From assembly GCA_965219015.1 (NCBI GenBank), contig CBDCNH010000013.1:186001-250000 (forward strand): DNA of 64,000 nt, written 5' to 3'. The DNA comes from CBDCNH01 sp965219015. GTDB taxonomy: Bacteria; Pseudomonadota; Alphaproteobacteria; Rhodobacterales; Rhodobacteraceae. Of the stretch, positions 59,588 to 64,000 are shown in pieces. Made by a program: the position numbers and the translations under genes. Each line of letters opens with the position of its first letter. Positions within the stretch are counted from its first letter, which is position 1. Under the pieces are notes generated by a model. The model did not search any database. It was not told the origin of the DNA and worked only from the letters and a program-made list of their open reading frames with translations.

Positions 59588-62505
59588 GCGTCATCCCCGC
59601 CGACGAAGGCGATGGTCGCGGCGTCGCTCGTCTCCCATTCGCCGTAGCGCGCGAGGTGGTCGTAGTCGCCGCGGTCGGTTTCGCTGCGCGGTGCGCGGCG
59701 GGCCGTGTAGCCTTGCGACCGCTCGCCGTAGCGCGCGATGAGCCGGCCGAGCTCGTCCCAGGTGGCGTCGCTCGTCTCGCGCGTCATGACGCTCATCACC
59801 TCGTCCGGCGCAGTCCCGAGCCCGATGTAGCTGATCGCCGCCACCTCGCGCCGCCCGAGGTTCGCGAACGCGCCCCGCTCGGCCATCGCGGCCTCGATCA
59901 GGAGCTGCTTCTCGAAGGTCTTCTGCGCGTCCTTGCTGGGCGGCGAACCGGTCTTGTAGTCGTAGATGTGGAGCCGCCCGTCCGGCAGGACGTCGATCCG
60001 GTCCGGCCGCGCGGTGATGCGGATGCCCTGCGGCAGATCTACGGCGCCCCGGTCCTCGATCAGCGCCGGCCTGCCGACGGTGGCCGCCTCGCGCGCGACG
60101 AACCAGTCCGCGACGCGCTCGATCCGCGCCTGCCAGAGCGCCCGGGCCGAGGGCCAGGGCACCTCGGCATCGAGGACCGTGCGCGCGGTCTCGACCAGCC
60201 GGCGCCGTGCATCGTCCGGGCTTTCGTCGCCGGACGCCTCGACGAACCGCTGCAGCACCTCGTGCAGGATCGTGCCCCGCCCACGCGCATCGGGCACTTT
60301 CAGGAGCGGATCGAGCGGCTTCAGCCCGAGCACATGGCGCGCGTAGATCGCATAGGGATCGCGGAGCAGCCGCGTGATCGACGTCACGGCGAGTTCGGTC
60401 GGGCGCTCGGCGAGCGGCGGCGACGGCGACGGCCGGGGCTCGGGACGCACGCGGGTCTCGGGCGCATCGAGCGCCGTCGCACGCTCGAGCCAGACCGCGC
60501 CGCGCGACCGCATCGCGCCGAGAGCCTCCGTTCCGCCCTCGAGCCCGCCGAGGAGGTTCATCATCCGGTTCAGCCAGCGCGACGGAACGAGGTCCGCCTC
60601 CGCTCGCACCGCTCGCGCGAGCACCACGCGCCGCCCGGCGACCGCCTGCTGGAAGTCATGTGCCGAGAGCCCGATCTGCCGGTCGGGCAGCAACAGGCCC
60701 GCGTCCCGCCGCATCGCCCGATTGAGCCAGGCGTCGGGCGGCGGGACGCGCGGCCAGGTGCCTTCGTTGAGCCCGGCGAGGATCGTAAGGTCCGCGCCCT
60801 GCACCCGCGCCTCCAGCGTGCCCCAGATCATGATGCGCGGATGCCCTCGCGAAGGCTCCCGGACCTCGCGCCTGTTGAGGACGCTCGTGAACAGCGCGGC
60901 ATAGTCGGCAGGGCCGAACCGCCCGCCATGCGGCGCCTCGCGGCCGAGTTCCGTCATCGCGTCGAGCGCTTCGGCACCCGCCGAGCCGTCCCAGAGCGCC
61001 CCCGTGGTTCCGCCGGCGCCCGCCGAAAGATGCGCGGCGAGGCGCACATGCGCCGCGACATGATCCGCCAGCGACTGCGTCCCGGCCAGCGCCGGCACGT
61101 CGATCCAGTCGCCGACCCATGCGGCCCAGTGCTGTCGCTCCGTGTCGTCCGCATGCCGCGCTGCGAAGTCGGTCAGCGTCGCGGCCGTCGGGTACGGTGG
61201 ACCGAAGCGACGCAGACGAAGCTCGAAGTCGCGGGTGAAGCGCAGATGGGAGCCGCGGTCGGCCCCGGTCGCGACCAGCGGGTGCTTGAGGAGCGCCAGC
61301 AGCGATGTCGCCGTCATCGGCACGCCGAAGATCTCCGCCACCTGGCGCAGGAATCGTCCCGGCGCCGAGAGCGCGAGCGGTTCACCGGCGCTGTCGTCCG
61401 CCACGATCCGCCAGCGGTCGAGCGCCGCCGCGACCTGCCGCGTCAGCACCCGGTCGGGCGTGATCAACGCCGCCGTCACCCCCGTCTCGGCCGCTTCGCG
61501 CAAGAGGAGCGCGATGGCCAGCGCCTCGGCCCGTGGCGACGGTGCCTCGATGAGCGTGAGCCCGCCGGTCGCGGCGCCCACGTCGCCGAGGCGCGGGCCT
61601 TCCGCGATCCAGCGGTCCGTCACCGGCGCCGGCCGAAGCGCCAGCGACACGAGCCGGTTCCGTGCCGGGTCGGCGGGTGCGGTGACGGTCCAGGGCGCCA
61701 CATCGGCGGGCGTCCGGTCGAGCCGGTCGAGGAGCCGCGCGAAACGGTGCTGCGGATGGTCCTCTGTCGCCGCATCGGGCCGCAACGCTGCCCAGACCTC
61801 GGGCGGCATGTCGAAGTCGTAGCCGGGCAGCACCAGCGCGCCCTGCGGCAGCCCTGCGACCGCCTCCATCAGCCGCGCCGTGGTTCCGCGCGAGCCGGTC
61901 GAGCCCGCGACGATCACCGGGTCCGCGGGCGGTGCGCGCTTCCATTCCGCCGCCAGCGCCTCGACCGCGCGCCGGTGCCGCGCCTCGACGTCGGGGGCGG
62001 CGTCGGCCTCGAAGTAGCGCGCGACGATCCCGATGAAGGCGAGGCTGCGCGCCCAGTGCGCCGAATGGACGCTGAGATCGAGCGACGCCAGCCGGGACGG
62101 CGGCACGCCCTCGCCCTGCATCTCGTCCATCAGGTCGGCCAGGCTGTCCGTGAGGTCGTAGAGTGCCGTCCGGGGTGCGAGGTCCGGCTGCCGGTCGAGC
62201 AGCGCCGCGACGAGGCCGGTCAGCTCGAGCCGGCGCCGGAGCGGCGGCACGGCGGGAGGAATCGGCACCGGCGGCGCCAGATCGGTCACGAGCTGCACCC
62301 GCGGCAGCAGAAGCGGCCCCCGCGCCGCCAGAAGGTCGAGCAGGCGGCGCTGCGTCCGGCGCGTGTTGACGAGGAGCGTCACCCGCGCGAGCGCTTCGGG
62401 CGCCTGGCCGGCCGTGCGGCCGAGAAGCCCGCCGACGAGCTCGCGCGCGAAGTCGACACCGGGCGGCAGCGCGAAGACGCGGGGATGGGCGGCGCGTTCA
62501 AACAT
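59584..62505 (-). CDS. addB: Helicase-nuclease subunit AddB, no cysteine residues visible
   Basis: 973 residues from the ATG at 62505, which follows the conserved MFERAAHPRVFALPPG start. The inactivated helicase half lacks a canonical Walker A at the expected place. The C-terminal nuclease domain contains DVLPDGRLHIYDYKTGSPPS and KQLLIEAAM. I saw no Cys anywhere in the translation, so the 4Fe-4S cluster of Firmicutes AddB cannot be present. It overlaps addA by 4 nt and murU by 8 nt, consistent with one transcript. Confidence 0.94.
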   Translation of the reverse strand: MFERAAHPRVFALPPGVDFARELVGGLLGRTAGQAPEALARVTLLVNTRRTQRRLLDLLAARGPLLLPRVQLVTDLAPPVPIPPAVPPLRRRLELTGLVAALLDRQPDLAPRTALYDLTDSLADLMDEMQGEGVPPSRLASLDLSVHSAHWARSLAFIGIVARYFEADAAPDVEARHRRAVEALAAEWKRAPPADPVIVAGSTGSRGTTARLMEAVAGLPQGALVLPGYDFDMPPEVWAALRPDAATEDHPQHRFARLLDRLDRTPADVAPWTVTAPADPARNRLVSLALRPAPVTDRWIAEGPRLGDVGAATGGLTLIEAPSPRAEALAIALLLREAAETGVTAALITPDRVLTRQVAAALDRWRIVADDSAGEPLALSAPGRFLRQVAEIFGVPMTATSLLALLKHPLVATGADRGSHLRFTRDFELRLRRFGPPYPTAATLTDFAARHADDTERQHWAAWVGDWIDVPALAGTQSLADHVAAHVRLAAHLSAGAGGTTGALWDGSAGAEALDAMTELGREAPHGGRFGPADYAALFTSVLNRREVREPSRGHPRIMIWGTLEARVQGADLTILAGLNEGTWPRVPPPDAWLNRAMRRDAGLLLPDRQIGLSAHDFQQAVAGRRVVLARAVRAEADLVPSRWLNRMMNLLGGLEGGTEALGAMRSRGAVWLERATALDAPETRVRPEPRPSPSPPLAERPTELAVTSITRLLRDPYAIYARHVLGLKPLDPLLKVPDARGRGTILHEVLQRFVEASGDESPDDARRRLVETARTVLDAEVPWPSARALWQARIERVADWFVAREAATVGRPALIEDRGAVDLPQGIRITARPDRIDVLPDGRLHIYDYKTGSPPSKDAQKTFEKQLLIEAAMAERGAFANLGRREVAAISYIGLGTAPDEVMSVMTRETSDATWDELGRLIARYGERSQGYTARRAPRSETDRGDYDHLARYGEWETSDAATIAFVGGDDA

Positions 62506-63187
62506 CGGCGGCCTCGCGCAACAGGGTCTCGGCCAGCGCGATCGCGGCCGGATGGCCCACATCGCACCAGCCTCCGGGATGGATGATGCCGCTGCAGCGG
62601 CCGCGGCCGATGGCGCGGTCCCAGGCTGCGTTGAGAGAGAACGCCGGGCCCGGGATGGCGTCGAGGAGGTTGGGCACCAGGATCTGCGCGCCGAGGTAGA
62701 CGTAGCCGCTGCCGCGCGAGAGCCGTCCGTCGGCGTGCAGGTCGAAATCGCCTGATCCGCGATGGCCGGTGGCGGCCGCCTTCGGGGCGAGGAGGAGGAG
62801 CGCGTCCATCGCCGCCGCGTCCCATGCCACGGACAGGCTCGTCAGCGGATTGGGTCCGGTCCAGACCGCGTCGGTGTTGAGCGTCAGCACCGGGCCCGGT
62901 CCGAGGAGCGGCAGCGCCGCCGCCAGCCCGCCGCCGGTCTCGAGCAGCGTCGTCTCGGGCGACAGCATGATGTCGGCGCGTCCCGCGAGATGCTCTGCGA
63001 TCATGCCGCCGAGGTAATGCGTGTTGACCACCTTGCGCCCGACCCCGGCCTCGTCGGCGAGGTCGAGCGCGCGGTCGAGGAGCGTCCGGCCCGCGACCTC
63101 GATCAGCGGCTTCGGCCGATCCGCCGTGAGCGCGCCCATCCGGGTGCCCATCCCCGCGGCGAAGAGCAGGATCGCGTCCGGGGTCAT
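62498..63187 (-). CDS. murU: N-acetylmuramate-1-phosphate uridylyltransferase (MurU-type)
   Basis: 229 residues. ILLFAAGMGTRMGALTADRPKPL is the nucleotidyltransferase signature, given here as the start, with LETGGGLAAALPLLG and VLTLNTDAVW carrying the metal-binding Asp. In the anabolic muropeptide recycling route MurU makes UDP-MurNAc from the product of AmgK, which is the overlapping upstream gene. The pairing supports MurU over generic sugar-nucleotide transferases. It overlaps addB by 8 nt. Confidence 0.88.
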   Translation of the reverse strand: MTPDAILLFAAGMGTRMGALTADRPKPLIEVAGRTLLDRALDLADEAGVGRKVVNTHYLGGMIAEHLAGRADIMLSPETTLLETGGGLAAALPLLGPGPVLTLNTDAVWTGPNPLTSLSVAWDAAAMDALLLLAPKAAATGHRGSGDFDLHADGRLSRGSGYVYLGAQILVPNLLDAIPGPAFSLNAAWDRAIGRGRCSGIIHPGGWCDVGHPAAIALAETLLREAADV

Positions 63188-64000
63188 CTGGCGCGGATCG
63201 CAGCGAGGTGCGGTGGCGTCGGCGGCGGCAACGACCGCGCGACGATCGCGGCCAGCCCGGCGAGCTCCGGGCGGGCGAGAGCCGTCTGAAGCTGGCTCCA
63301 GACGTGCGGCATCAGGTCAAGGTACTGCGTCTTGCCGTCCCGGACCGCGAGCCGCGCGAACACCCCGAGGATCCGAAGTGCGCGCTGGGCGCCGAGGATC
63401 GCCAGCGCGCGGTCGAGTGTGCCGGCATCGGTCCCGGTGCGGTCGAGATAGCGCGTCCGGGCGGACGCGCGCGCCGCGGCGGAGACGTCTCGACGAGCGT
63501 CGGCGAGGAGCGAGGCAAGGTCGTAGCCCGCCGGGCCCCGTGCCGCATCCTGGAAGTCGAGGAGCCCGACGCGGGCGATGCCGTCGCGCTCGGGCAACCA
63601 CAGGAGGTTCTCGGCATGATAGTCCCGGAGCACCGGGACCGGCGCTCCGGGCAGGCTCGCGACGAGCCGCGAGACCTCCGCACCGAGCGCCCCGTCGTCG
63701 GCGGAACTGGCATACCAGTCGAGCGCGAGCCCCGCGAGGGGGCCCATCACCGCCGCATCCCAGGCCGGAAGCTCGGACGGAACCGGCAGGGCATGGAGCT
63801 CCGCGAGCACGTCGACCGCGGCGGCGTAGAGCGGCACCTCCAGCGCCGGGTCTCGCGCGGCGACGGTGGCGAAGAGCGCGTCTCCGAGGTCTTCGAGGAG
63901 GACGAAGCCCGCATCGGCGTCGGCGGCGAGGATCGCTGGCGCGCTGAAGCCGCTCTTCGCGAGCCATTGGGCGACCGCGACGAAGGCGGCGGGCTTCTCG
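63184..64000 (-). CDS. amgK: Anomeric MurNAc/GlcNAc kinase AmgK, N-terminus beyond window
   Basis: The frame stays open to the window end at 64000. About 272 residues are visible, beginning EKPAAFVAVAQWLAKSG and GFVLLEDLGDALFATV. The internal GTG at 63837 is not the start because conserved sequence continues upstream. The kinase motif is LRDYHAENLLWLPERDG, followed by GLLDFQDAARGPAGYD, as in AmgK-type APH-fold kinases. AmgK phosphorylates MurNAc at C1, giving the substrate for MurU, which overlaps by 4 nt. In related genomes tsaE often lies further upstream, but that is outside the window. Confidence 0.85.
   Translation of the reverse strand, partial: EKPAAFVAVAQWLAKSGFSAPAILAADADAGFVLLEDLGDALFATVAARDPALEVPLYAAAVDVLAELHALPVPSELPAWDAAVMGPLAGLALDWYASSADDGALGAEVSRLVASLPGAPVPVLRDYHAENLLWLPERDGIARVGLLDFQDAARGPAGYDLASLLADARRDVSAAARASARTRYLDRTGTDAGTLDRALAILGAQRALRILGVFARLAVRDGKTQYLDLMPHVWSQLQTALARPELAGLAAIVARSLPPPTPPHLAAIRAR

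Noticed and set aside
63184..63837. GTG at 63837 as the start of the last gene
   Set aside because: Conserved kinase sequence continues in frame to the window end, so the gene is only truncated by the window.
1..64000. tRNA, rRNA, insertion sequences, CRISPR arrays
   Set aside because: Intergenic regions were read for cloverleaf, terminal inverted repeats and regularly spaced repeats; none was found. A tRNA scanner was not available.

Overview
This window is a replication-origin region of a chromosome from a high-GC alphaproteobacterium, most likely of the order Rhodobacterales (Rhodobacteraceae or Paracoccaceae type). The evidence is gene order: enoyl-CoA hydratase-rpsT-dnaA-dnaN-recF-gyrB on the left, and hemJ-rho-mnmE-mnmG-rsmG-parA-parB facing aroE-coaE-dnaQ around an AT-rich gap on the right. 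Coding density is very high and many neighbours overlap by 4 nt (ATGA or GTGA). I saw no rRNA, tRNA, insertion sequence, prophage or CRISPR array.

Region by region. 1-7.7 kb: a partial crotonase, rpsT with its own promoter and terminator, a long structured leader, then dnaA, dnaN, recF and gyrB. 7.8-12.6 kb: a small secreted protein and two NAD-salvage genes (pncA, pncB) on either side of a membrane hybrid histidine kinase. 12.6-15.2 kb (minus): a tightly overlapped APH-type kinase, a class III PLP enzyme and arfB. 15.2-15.46 kb: a compact minus-strand transcript unit with a promoter, a very strong Shine-Dalgarno, an 18-codon ORF and a terminator. 15.5-19.2 kb (minus): a VUT-family transporter, a Tat-type phytase-like esterase, mepA and a UMF1-type transporter. 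19.4-21.7 kb: yggT and a RecQ with two HRDC-like modules. 21.7-24 kb (minus): a soluble two-receiver hybrid kinase. 24.2-31.6 kb: an alpha-2-macroglobulin/PbpC envelope-defence pair. 31.7-38.9 kb: mutS, grpE-hrcA (minus) and the coupled rph-rdgB-ridA-hemW run.

38.9-46.3 kb (minus) is the origin-side unit hemJ, rho, mnmE, mnmG, rsmG, parA, parB. Two perfect 16-bp parS sites lie at the 5' ends of mnmG and rsmG. The 46,326-46,752 gap is AT-rich, carries a near-consensus DnaA box and several inverted repeats, and is the best oriC candidate. To its right run aroE-coaE-dnaQ (plus), secB and fxsA (minus), a Tim44-like gene and smr (plus), then a minus-strand block. In that block hslV and hslU are separated by an aldo-keto reductase gene and a DM13 gene. 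The window ends in the overlapping set amgK-murU-addB-addA, followed by trxA and hslV.

Functional themes are chromosome replication and segregation (dnaA, dnaN, gyrB, parABS, oriC), DNA repair (recF, recQ, mutS, addAB, dnaQ), protein quality control (grpE, hrcA, hslUV, secB, arfB) and cell-wall turnover (mepA, pbpC, amgK, murU). The least explained pieces are the 15.2-15.46 kb mini-gene, the structured dnaA leader, the kinase/PLP-enzyme pair, the perfect palindrome at 19.28 kb and the interruption of hslVU. All calls come from reading the sequence; no database search was run.
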